DNA of 64,000 nucleotides, taken from positions 11,450,157 through 11,514,156 of the forward strand of contig NC_092362.1 of the NCBI RefSeq assembly GCF_030848805.1, in the 5' to 3' direction. Each line of letters opens with the position of its first letter. The stretch's first letter is position 1. The position numbers were made by a program, and so were the translations under genes. The notes below the pieces were generated by a model. The model searched no databases. It was not told the origin of the DNA and worked only from the letters and a program-made list of their open reading frames with translations. Of the stretch, positions 54,823 to 64,000 are shown one piece after another. The DNA is from Temnothorax longispinosus. Taxonomy: Eukaryota > Arthropoda > Insecta > Hymenoptera > Formicidae.

Positions 54823-55263
54823 AGTAGTACTCTGGAATGCTCGAGGTATTCGAAACAAGAAATATGAATTCGATTCACATATTAGGCAATTTGATATCGC
54901 CGTTATAACTGAAACAAAGGTAAATGATCTGAACAAATTTCAAATATCAGGCTACAACATAATAGGGAAGGAAAGTATAGGTAATAGCGGAGGTATTATT
55001 ATTGCTATTAGTAGGAGGATGGAATTTGAAGTTATTAAAGAGTGGTATATTGGTTCCAAAAATGTTGATATTTGTGGTATTAGAATATACAACTCTCAGT
55101 TGAAATTCAATCTTATAGCGGTGTATAGAAGGCCGACCGGTAGGGAAGACCCTAAGGTCTGGTCTAATATACTTAATTTTGATAGAAAAGGAATTGGATC
55201 TATTGTAATGGGGGACTTTAATGCTCATAATATTCTATGGAATTGCAACGATACGGATTTTAA

Positions 55264-56032
55264 GGTGATTGGGCCATGTACCATGTGAGTCAATATAAGG
55301 GCTAAATTTTATTTTAAGAAAAACCATTTTTATGGATGTATTCTAGACACTTGTATAATTACTGGTTTTATAATGTAACTTTTCATTCGATTACGTATCA
55401 ATTTATCTACTGATAAATGTAAACAGTTCAAGATTTGACTTCAGTTGACATTCGTACAAGAGAAATGTCGCGACATTGCATCTCTTCGATGTAGGCAGCT
55501 ATCATGCCAGTGCCATGTGTTTGAGTGAGGTTATGTATTGTGTTTATGTTAAAAAATAATGGAAGGTAACAAACAATTTCGATAACGGGAGATTTGCTTG
55601 CCAAGGAATAGTGCTGTGGAAAGAAAACACTACACGGCGCGGCGTTGCCACATGTTCACGTCGCGTACAGCTGATCGAAAGGCCGACAAGAAACGCGACG
55701 ATTCATCAACTTTTGATTGAATTTTTGGCCTTATTACACGTCAACGTCGTTTTGTCTTATACTTAACAAGTGCTAGAAGAATCAAATAATGTTATTTTCA
55801 GTTTTTTGAACTTGTTTCTTTACAGACAGTGAGTGAAATTTTCGAAAAATGTATGTTTTCGGTACAATTTCCCATAAAACCTATTTAAAATTGCCAACTT
55901 TGAGATTTAATATTTTAAAAACTAGACGTCAGATCTTCTCAAAATTGCAAATTTAAGCGTATTTAGGTTTTTTTTATAACATATATTTAATTCGGATTTT
56001 TTTCTTTAACATGCTCTGATGGCCCAATCACC
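55264..56032. mobile_element. TTAA-flanked element in the endonuclease domain
   Basis: GGTGATTGGGCCAT at 55264 and ATGGCCCAATCACC ending at 56032, with TTAA at 55260-55263 and 56033-56036. Removing the element and one TTAA restores endonuclease coding. 769 bp, AT-rich, no ORF, so non-autonomous and piggyBac-type by target site. Confidence 0.9.
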
Positions 56033-58635
56033 TTAATGGGGAAAATCTACAGGAAAAATTCTTCAATCAGGGTTACTTATGCGTAAATCAAGATACTTTG
56101 TCTAGGCTAAATTACAGGAATCAGATAGCTTCTAATATAGATCTAATTTTCGCGGATGGTAAAATAACTGATTATATTAATTATGAACAAATTCAGGACA
56201 CTTGGGAGTCAGACCATTTTCCATTAAAAGTAGAAATAGATACAGAGGTCATAGTCTTTAAAAAGATCACTAATAGGTTGTCGACAAAGAATACAGACTG
56301 GGCATTATATTAAAATATAATGAAAAAAAGCATAGAGGAACTAGAAAGAAACATGATAGGCAAAGATCTCCAGACGAGATACTCTTTATTTACTGATAAA
56401 ATGAAGAGAGCGGTGAATATAGCAACAGGTAGGAAGGAAACTTTTGTAAGAAACACAAATATTGAGATAAAGCAAGAAAAGTCAATTAAACAACAAGTAA
56501 GATGGTGGGATTCAGAATGCTCATCAGCGATAGAAATACGTAAAAAGAAATTGAAAATATTTAGAAAGCTCCAAACTTTACATTCATTTATAGACTATAA
56601 AAAGCAAGTAGCTTTGACAAGAAAAGTACTTAAGAAAAAGAAAAGAGAAAATTTTAAAGCTTTTTGTAACAGCATTAATAGATTTTCTAATTTATCTTAC
56701 GTTTGGAATACAATGAGAACTTTTAAAAAAGCTAGGAGTAGAATAAGCTGGAATAAGTGGCAGATAGGAGATAGAGAAAAAGTCATAAGAGAAGAAATTG
56801 ATAAATTGTCAGCATTTGGAGTATCTTGGAGGGCAGTAGAGGACGATACATACGATAGAGAGGAAACAGAATTAGATTCGTTATTCTCAGAGGCAGAATT
56901 ATATAGGGCAATTGGGATGATTAAAAAAGATTCAGCTCCTGGAAGGGATGAAATAGACTATAAAATGATAAAAAATTTACCAAAAAAAGCTTTACAATTC
57001 TTACTACGAATATTTAACGATATATGGTTAGGATCAGGCTTTCCACACGAGTGGAGAGAATATCAGGTCTTATTTATTGATAAGGTAAACAAAAATAAAG
57101 TCAGGCCTATATCACTATCGTCATGCATGGGCAAGCTAATGGAAAGGTTAGTAAACGAAAGACTTATATGGTGGGCGGAGAAAGAGAAGAAATTACACCC
57201 GATGCAAAATGGTTTTCGAAGAGGTAGATCGTGCACTGAAAATCTAGTTAAATTTACATCGGACATCAAGACAGCTTTACTCAGTGAAGAATACGTATTG
57301 GCGGCATTCCTAGATGTGGCATCTGCATACGACAACGTTGTTTTTCATATTTTAAAAGCCAAACTAAGAAGGATGGGCTGTCCTGGTAGAGTCTTCAAAT
57401 TTATCAACACCTGGTTAGACGAAAGGAAAGTCGAATACATCGTAAATAATAAAGTGACTCTGAAAAGAATAATGAGGAAGGGCCTTCCACAAGGAGCTGT
57501 CCTGAGCGCTATATTATATGCTCTGAATACTAACGACATTACCGTAGATGTTGACGACGACGTAGAAGAATTAGAATTTGCTGATGATATCGTGGTGTAT
57601 AGGACGGGTCTTGATAGGAAGCTGAATAAGATGAAGATCGAAGAAGCAGTCAACATTATTGCAAGTAACCTTGAGCTGATTGGTTTGGACTTGGAACCCA
57701 GAAAAACAACTCTGGTAGAATTTTCGAAGAGCGGCTTCAAAGATGATAATATCTCTATCATGGTAAAAGGCGTGGTAATTTCAAACAAAGAAGAATCGAG
57801 ATTTCTCGGAGTTCGTATGGATAATCAGCTGAAATTCGTAGGCCACATTCAAGAAATAAGAGCTAAAATTGAAAAAGCCATTCAATTTTAAAATATTTAA
57901 ATAGTGTCACCAGGGGAGCAGATTGCGTCACAGCTCTTATGCTATATAAAAGCTTAGTAAGATCAGTTTCCGACTACGGAAGTTTCGTGTACGCCCCCAC
58001 AAGTAGTACTTTAAGATTAAAACTTGAGAGAGGCCAATTCCTGGGATTAAGAACCGCGATGGGCTTTAGGAATAGCACACCAACAAATGTGCTAGTAGCA
58101 GAAGCCAAAGTAGACTTACTAAGCGAGAGAGCCTTGATGTTAGCAAAAAACTTCTGTTCCAAGATCAAGAGACACGGTAGTGTCTCGCGCCAAGTACACG
58201 CGGAGCGAGACCGACCGTGACTCTTTTACGCGACGCGACGGGTTGCGAGTACCCGAGATGTTGAGATCTCGATAACGAGTGAACGGATCAAGTTCTAAGT
58301 AGGCTTGATCGATAGCTGGGGGTCTAATTAGGGGGGGGTTTCTCTCATAATATTCCGCTACGTGCCCTACGAGCGGAGATATTGCGACGCAAAGTCCAAA
58401 TGTGAAAATTTTTTATTAAGATACGTCGTCGTCGTCGTCTACGTCGACCGCTCTCATCTCAATATTATTATGATTATCAGAGAAACGTCACTTTCACTTT
58501 TTCGACGCTGGCGGCGCAGGTATCGCCAGTTTCGATATCGCGCGCGTATTTCGAAATTAGGTCGATAGACTTATCGGTCAAGTATAATATATATTGAGTC
58601 AACGGAAAAGAAGGTTCTCTACGCTTGGCAGAAAG

Positions 58636-60286
58636 TGCCGCTAGGGAATTTTTAAGTCGATTCTTATGAATCAAGCTTGAATTCGATATCTAGGTATCCC
58701 AGGTTGCCGATGACGAGGTCCAGATAGTGCGCTTCATAGTTTTCGGTGTCCAGGTGTAATAATACGTTGAATTCGATGTCTACGTGTCCCAGGTTGCCGA
58801 TGACGAGGTCCACATAGTGCGCTCCGTAGTTTTCGGTGTCCAGGTGTAATCGTACGTTGAATTCGATGTCTACGTGTCCCAGGTTGCCGATGACGAGGTC
58901 CACATAGTGCGCTCCGTAGTTTTCGGTGTCTACGTGTATTAATACCTTGAATTCGATGTCCACGTGTCCCAGGTTGCCGATGACGGGATCCAGATAGTGC
59001 GCTTCATAGTTTTCGGTGTCCATGTGTAATCGTACGTTGAATTCGATGTCTAGGTGTCCCAGGTTGCCGATGACGAGGTCCACATAGTGCGCTCTGTAGT
59101 TTTCGGTGTCTACGTGTATTAATATCTTGAATTCGATGTCCACGTGTCCCAGGTTGCCGATGACGGGATCCAGATAATGCGCTTCATAGTTTTCGGTGTC
59201 CAGGTGTAATCGTACGTTGAATTCGATGTCTAAGTGTCCCAGGTTGCCGATGACAAGGTCCACATAGTGCGCTCCGTAGTTTTCGGTGTCTACGTGTATT
59301 AATACCTTGAATTCGATGTCCACGTGTCCCAGGTTGCCGATGACGGGATCCAGATAGTGCGCTTCATAGTTTTCGGTGTCCAGGTGTAATCGTACGTTGA
59401 ATTCAATGTCTAGGTGTTTCAGGTTGCCGATGACGAGGTCCACATAGTGCGCTCCGTAGTTTTTGGTGTCTACGTGTATTAATACCTTGAATTTGATGTT
59501 CACGTGTCCCAGGTTGCTGATGACGGGATCCAGATAGTGCGCTTCATAGTTTTCGGTGTCCAGGTGTAATCGTACGTTGAATTCGATGTCTAGGTGTCCC
59601 AGGTTGGCGATGACGAGGTCCACATAGTGCGCTTCGTAGTTTTCGGTGTCCAGGTGTAATAATACGTTGAATGCAATGTCTAGGTGTCCCAGGTTGCCGA
59701 TGACAATGTCTAGATAGTGAGCTCCGTAGTTGTCGGTGTCTACGTGTATTAATATCTTGAAATTGATGTCTAGGTGTCTCAGGTTGCTGATGACGAGGTC
59801 CAGATAGCGCACTCCGTAGTTTTCGGTGTCTAGATGTAATAATACCTCGAATTCGATGTCTACGTGTCCCAGGTTGCCGATGACAAGGTCCACATAGTGC
59901 GCTTTGTAGTTTTTGGTGTCTAGGTGTATTAATAACTTTCAATCTGAATGTAGGACACGTAGATATCGAATTCGAGGTATTAATACACGTAGACACCGAA
60001 AACTACGGAGCGCACTATGTGGACCTCGTCATCGGAAACGTGGGACACCTAGACATCGAATTCAACGTATTATTATACCTGGACACCGAAAACTATAGAG
60101 CGCACTATCTGGAACCCGACATCAGCAACCTGGAACACGTGGACATCGAATTCAAGATATTAATACACCTGAATACCGAAAACTGTGAAGCGCACTATGT
60201 GAACCTCGTCATCGGCAACCTGGGACACCTAGACATCGAATTCCAGCTTGATTCATAAGAATCGATTTAAAAATTCCCTAGCGGCA
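58636..60286. mobile_element. Inverted minisatellite cassette, copy 2
   Basis: Same length (1651 bp), ends (TGCCGCTAGGGAA) and structure as 16219-17869, in the opposite orientation, with about 14 units on its long arm and about 3.5 on the short arm. The order of unit variants largely parallels copy 1 with some unit-level exchanges. Confidence 0.75.
58664..59893 (-). CDS. 409-codon repetitive ORF, copy 2 (coding status doubtful)
   Basis: Mirror of 16612-17841, with 30-residue repeats such as VDTENYGAHYVDLVIGNLGH, ending GYLDIEFKLDS. Same codon count as copy 1 despite unit-level differences. Unit-based openness makes chance a fair explanation. Confidence 0.25.
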   Translation of the reverse strand: MDLVIGNLGHVDIEFEVLLHLDTENYGVRYLDLVISNLRHLDINFKILIHVDTDNYGAHYLDIVIGNLGHLDIAFNVLLHLDTENYEAHYVDLVIANLGHLDIEFNVRLHLDTENYEAHYLDPVISNLGHVNIKFKVLIHVDTKNYGAHYVDLVIGNLKHLDIEFNVRLHLDTENYEAHYLDPVIGNLGHVDIEFKVLIHVDTENYGAHYVDLVIGNLGHLDIEFNVRLHLDTENYEAHYLDPVIGNLGHVDIEFKILIHVDTENYRAHYVDLVIGNLGHLDIEFNVRLHMDTENYEAHYLDPVIGNLGHVDIEFKVLIHVDTENYGAHYVDLVIGNLGHVDIEFNVRLHLDTENYGAHYVDLVIGNLGHVDIEFNVLLHLDTENYEAHYLDLVIGNLGYLDIEFKLDS

Positions 60287-60871
60287 GAATCAAGAGACAC
60301 GGTAGTGTCTCGCGCCAAGTACACGTGGAGCGAGACCGACCGTGACTCTTTTACGCGACGCGACGGGTTGCGAGTACCCGAGATGTTGAGATCTCAATAA
60401 CGAGTGAACGGATCAAGTTCTAAGTAGGCTTGATCGATAGCTTGAGGTCCAATTAGGGGGGGGGGGGGTTTCTCTTATAATATCCCGCTCCGTGCCCTAC
60501 GAGCGGAGATATTGCAACGCAAAGTCCAAATGTGAAAATTTGTTATTAAGATACTTCTTCTTCTATCTACTTCTAACGCCGACGTCTTATATGACACTAC
60601 AAAAAGGCGTGATATCCGTACAAAATTACCTTTTTCAAAAAAAAGGTAAAAAAATGCGCCAAGTACACGCATAGTAGTATATATGTATTATGTTGTTACC
60701 TCGAAAAAAACAAAGTAGTAGTATTATACCTCGAAATAACACCCTGTACATATTGTTTATACAATGCGTAATACTACAAAAAGGCGTGATATCTGTACAA
60801 AATTACCTTTTTTAAAAAAAAGGTAAAGAAAGGCGCCAAGTACACGCATAGTAGTGTATATGTTGTTACCT

Positions 60872-62331
60872 CGAAAAAAAAAACAGTGGTAGTATTATAC
60901 CTTAAAAAAATCTAAGTAACAAGTGGTAGACGAAATCTTTGTATCTTGAAAAATCTCGAAAAAACCTAAACAGTAGTATCTTCACCTCAAAAAAAAAACA
61001 AAGTAGTAGTATTATACCTCAAAAAAACCTAAGTAACAAGTGATGGACGTAATCTTTGTATCTCCAAAAATCTCGAAAAAACCTAAGCAGTATTATTTTT
61101 ATTTCCAAAAAATTATTACTCAAGTGATACACATCACAAAATTACGTTACCTTATCAAAAAATGAGTCGCGCTTCAAGTGATCTATTATTACAATTACAA
61201 AAAAGAAATGATATCTCTTTTTAAATTACAGCGCCAATTACAGAGAACATATATTTTTCGAGATACAAAGATTACGTCTACCACTTGTTACTTAGGTTTT
61301 TTCGAGGTATAATATTACTACTGCTTTTCTTCGATTAGAATAAAAAATTGAATCATGAAGAATTACACAGAGGTAACAGTACAAAATACAAATATTTTAT
61401 TAAAATATTTAAACCCAATAAGGGAATACAAGGTATTTAAATATAAAGTTTATATATGTATTTTAAAAGATTTAATCGCATCGCAAAGAATTACAGAGGT
61501 AACAGTACAAAAAATAAAAATATTTTATTAAAATACATAAATTTTTCTTGTCAAAAAACTTGGCGCTGCTAGACACATCGCCCACACCCACTCGCTCGCA
61601 CATACACACCAGGCTGACCTAATTTTGAGGTCTAGCAGCGCCAAGTTTTTTGACAAGAAAAATTTATGTATTTTAATAAAATATTTTTATTTTTTGTACT
61701 GTTACCTCTGTAATTCTTTGCGATGCGATTAAATCTTTTAAAATACATATATAAACTTTGTATTTAAATACCTTGTATTCCCTTATTGGGTTTAAATATT
61801 TTAATAAAATATTTGTATTTTGTACTGTTACCTCTGTGTAATTCTTCATGATTCAATTTTTTATTCTAATCGAAGAAAAGCAGTAGTAATATTATACCTC
61901 GAAAAAACCTAAGTAACAAGTGGTAGACGTAATCTTTGTATCTCGAAAAATATATGTTCTCTGTAATTGGCGCTGTAATTTAAAAAGAGATATCATTTCT
62001 TTTTTGTAATTGTAATAATAGATCACTTGAAGCGCGACTCATTTTTTGATAAGGTAACGTAATTTTGTGATGTGTATCACTTGAGTAATAATTTTTTGGA
62101 AATAAAAATAATACTGCTTAGGTTTTTTCGAGATTTTTGGAGATACAAAGATTACGTCCATCACTTGTTACTTAGGTTTTTTTGAGGTATAATACTACTA
62201 CTTTGTTTTTTTTTTTGAGGTGAAGATACTACTGTTTAGGTTTTTTCGAGATTTTTCAAGATACAAAGATTTCTACCACTTGTTACTTAGATTTTTTTAA
62301 GGTATAATACTACCACTGTTTTTTTTTTTCG
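60872..62331. repeat. Near-perfect palindrome, copy 2
   Basis: Reverse-complement counterpart of 14185-15687. Arms meet at a spacer of about 60 bp (near 61572-61635) carrying the unique sequence ACATCGCCCACACCCACTCG. No ORF. Confidence 0.88.
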
Positions 62332-63734
62332 AGGTAACAACATATACACTACTATGCGTGTACTTGGTACTAAAATACGGCAATCCAAAAATCAAAAGAA
62401 GTATAAGTAACCTAAGCAATAAAGAAATGATACATAGGCTACGATTCCCACAGAGAAGAAAAAGCATAATTTCGATAGCGTGGGATAGAGTCAACCTATT
62501 AGCGAAAGATATAGGTCAATCAACAGATAATTTTGAAGTATGGGAAATGAAGTACGAAGATCTTACAGAAGACATAACTATAGAGTTGGAAATAGGACAG
62601 TCACATAGCGCTAAAAGGAAAGAAAAGGAAAGAAGAAACCTAGAAGATATAAAATATAGAAAAAATGATCTAGACTTTATTAAAGAACTTTGCGATGCAC
62701 AAAATTTGGATAACCCCCTGATTGTTTATACAGATGGTTCAAGAACAGAGGACTCAGCTTCGACAGGAGTCGGCGTGGTCTTTGAAGAGATGGATCAAGC
62801 TTTCTATGTCAGCCTCCCGAAAAAGTGCTCGTCATTCTCAGCGGAAGCCTTCGCAATAGCTACTGCATTAAAAAAACTAGAAAAGAATCAAGAACAAGGA
62901 GAAAGAAATAACAAGCAAATATTAATATTATCAGATTGTCAGAGTGTATTAAAAGCAATAAAAAACAATAGGCTAGATGTATATAAGAGTAGCTTTATAT
63001 TAGACATTAGAAGACGTCATTCTAGATTAAAAACTAAATTCGGTTGAAAAATTATTTATGGATGGATCCCAGCTCATAGAGGTTATACTGGAAATGAGAT
63101 AGCAGACAGATTAACAATAAAAGTAGGTGCGTCAGAAGTAGCGGAAATAAATATCCCCGTCCCGATAACGGACTTAAGAAGCATATTTAGGGAAGAAGCT
63201 TGGAATAACACGCAGGATAAATTAATTAGTGAAAGTTCATATAAAGGCAAGGATTACTTTCGAAATTTCCACGACAGAAACAAAAAACAACCTTGGTTTA
63301 AAGAAATTAAAGCGGAGAGATATTTTTATTCTTTCATTAATCGTATAAGAGCGAACCACTACAATTTAAACGAGTCTTTAGCTAGAAAGAACTATATAGA
63401 TATATCTAGATGCGACTGCGGCTACGAAAAAGAAGACATAAATCATGTAATATGGCAGTGTAGTAGGTACGATGTGGAAAAGGAAGCGATGAACGAGGAA
63501 TTGGTGAAACGTAACATTTACGGAGCAGAGGACATAGTGGAATTGATCAAGAGAAAGGACTGGCCTAAAATTGGAGTGGTATACAGATTCATTAAACAGA
63601 TAGGAAGGATTATCTAACAAGTACTGCGTTAATAAGATCAACACTAAAATACGCTATATAGCCCAAAGGTGGGGCTGAAGGCGTTTATAACTCCAACCGG
63701 AGTTAATAACCTCAAAAAAAAAACTTTAACGCTA

Positions 63735-64000
63735 ATCAAGTTGCGTGATGGCCGCCGTAGCGAACACACGCGTTTTAACCTAGCTAGTGACCGCGGAAGT
63801 TTGTAATAGTTTCGGTGGTTTTTTAGAGGATTGCAAGAGTAGGTTAGGGGTTCCTGAGGGTTTTCTACGAATTTAAGAATAGGAAAAACGAAGGGAAAAA
63901 AGACATTTCCCCCCTTGGAGGGGGGAACAAGTTTAAAGGCTCAATAGTGAGAAAGTATAGGAAAAGGATTTAGCCAGCCGACGATGGAAGCAGTAAATAC
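63735..64000 (+). mobile_element. Start of another element: 5' region and possible ORF1 start
   Basis: After the target duplication comes DNA with a G-tract hairpin (TTTCCCCCCTTGGAGGGGGG, about 63908-63928), the same kind of C-tract/G-tract motif found just before ORF1 of the element at 52788. An ATG at 63984 (MEAVN...) could be its ORF1 start. The window ends 17 bases later. Confidence 0.4.

Larger units (their letters stand above)
58165..62367 (-). mobile_element. Helentron-like element, copy 2 (complete)
   Basis: Read on the minus strand it starts CCAAGTACACGCATAGTAG (62367 leftwards) and ends GCGTGTACTTGG-hairpin-CTTGA (to 58165). The plus-strand LINE frame is kept if the element sits between A (58164) and T (62368), i.e. 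no target duplication. It contains the same parts as copy 1: palindrome 60872-62331, paired modules, 3'-end block (about 60287-60445), cassette 58636-60286 and final 3' block. Copy 1 has about 100 bp extra near 17900 and a longer palindrome spacer. Confidence 0.65.
54815..63617 (+). pseudogene. ORF2 (endonuclease-RT-RNase H) of the full-length non-LTR element
   Basis: Overlaps ORF1 by 8 nt (ATGGTTAA). Endonuclease: VVLWNARGIRNKKYE, AVITETKVN, SIVMGDFNAHN; it continues after the TTAA element with SNIDLIFADG and WESDHFPLKVE. One in-frame TAA at 56311. RT (56320-57891): SAPGRDEIDYKM, RPISLSSCMGKLMERLV, FRRGRSCTENL, AAFLDVASAYDN, PQGAVLSAILYALN, FADDIVVY. A small frameshift near 57890, then the Helentron-like insertion. 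RNase H (from 62368): VYTDGSRTEDSA, FSAEAFAIATAL, LILSDCQSVLKAI, IPAHRGYTGNEIADRL, with one TGA at 63045. The C-terminal zinc motif CDCGYEKEDINHVIWQC precedes the stop at 63615. Confidence 0.9.
52788..63721 (+). mobile_element. Full-length non-LTR retrotransposon (I/LOA-like), with insertions
   Basis: Exact target duplication AACTTTAACGCTA at 52775-52787 and 63722-63734, with an A-run just before the right copy. Order: 208-bp 5' region, ORF1 (52996-54822), ORF2 (54815-63617), short 3' region. Three insertions are nested in it: a palindromic MITE (54059-54199), a TTAA element (55264-56032) and the Helentron-like copy (58165-62367). Without these it is about 5.8 kb. Few stops and frameshifts remain, so it is much younger than the element at 36640. 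Confidence 0.92.

Overview
Eukaryotic DNA, almost certainly from an insect; an ant or another hymenopteran is my guess from the style of the transposons, but no marker here proves it. The only convincing host gene is a piece of spire (an actin nucleator) on the minus strand at about 46.6-47.6 kb. It shows two exons with good splice sites that encode the Spir-box, the FYVE-like zinc finger and the C-terminus. Nearly everything else is transposable elements, many inserted inside one another, so the layout is best read as nested shells.

1-12.7 kb: an unclassified stretch, then a 1.27-kb element flanked by TTAA (1036-2303), then a long-inverted-repeat element with tRNA-like sequence in both arms (2321-11082). 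That element is split by a Ty1/copia retrotransposon (4113-10720) with nearly identical LTRs and a TATAA target duplication. The copia is itself interrupted by 1.8 kb that looks like a small exon, an intron and a second exon. A DNA element with shared ends follows at 11.2-12.1 kb.

12.7-25 kb: five or more layers of inverted-repeat elements. The outer one (12694-24962) holds one with CCCTGCT ends (13089-22695). That holds a 4.25-kb Helentron-like element (14185-18438) and a TA-flanked element (18953-22430). The latter contains a 2.8-kb foldback in which each arm carries a mirrored two-exon gene remnant with its intron. A separate inverted minisatellite element lies at 22781-23860.

26.4-36.4 kb: a foldback element split by a RAG1-related Transib transposon (27506-30857). 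The Transib ends look like V(D)J recombination signals. Fragments of a second copia, a Penelope-like element with a GIY-YIG endonuclease, a palindromic element and an element with a two-exon acidic-tail gene follow.

36.4-46.4 kb: two small palindromic MITEs, a decayed non-LTR retrotransposon with an RNase H-bearing second ORF, more DNA elements, and a 5'-truncated LINE with a perfect 15-bp target duplication.

46.4-52.8 kb: the spire exons, simple repeats, an isolated Helentron-like 3' end, and a 2.7-kb inverted-repeat element with smaller MITEs inside.

52.8-64 kb: a full-length non-LTR retrotransposon (52788-63721, 13-bp target duplication) with both ORFs recognisable. It is interrupted by two DNA elements and by a second Helentron-like copy (58165-62367) that is nearly identical to the first but in the opposite orientation. 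The 5' region of another such element runs off the right edge.
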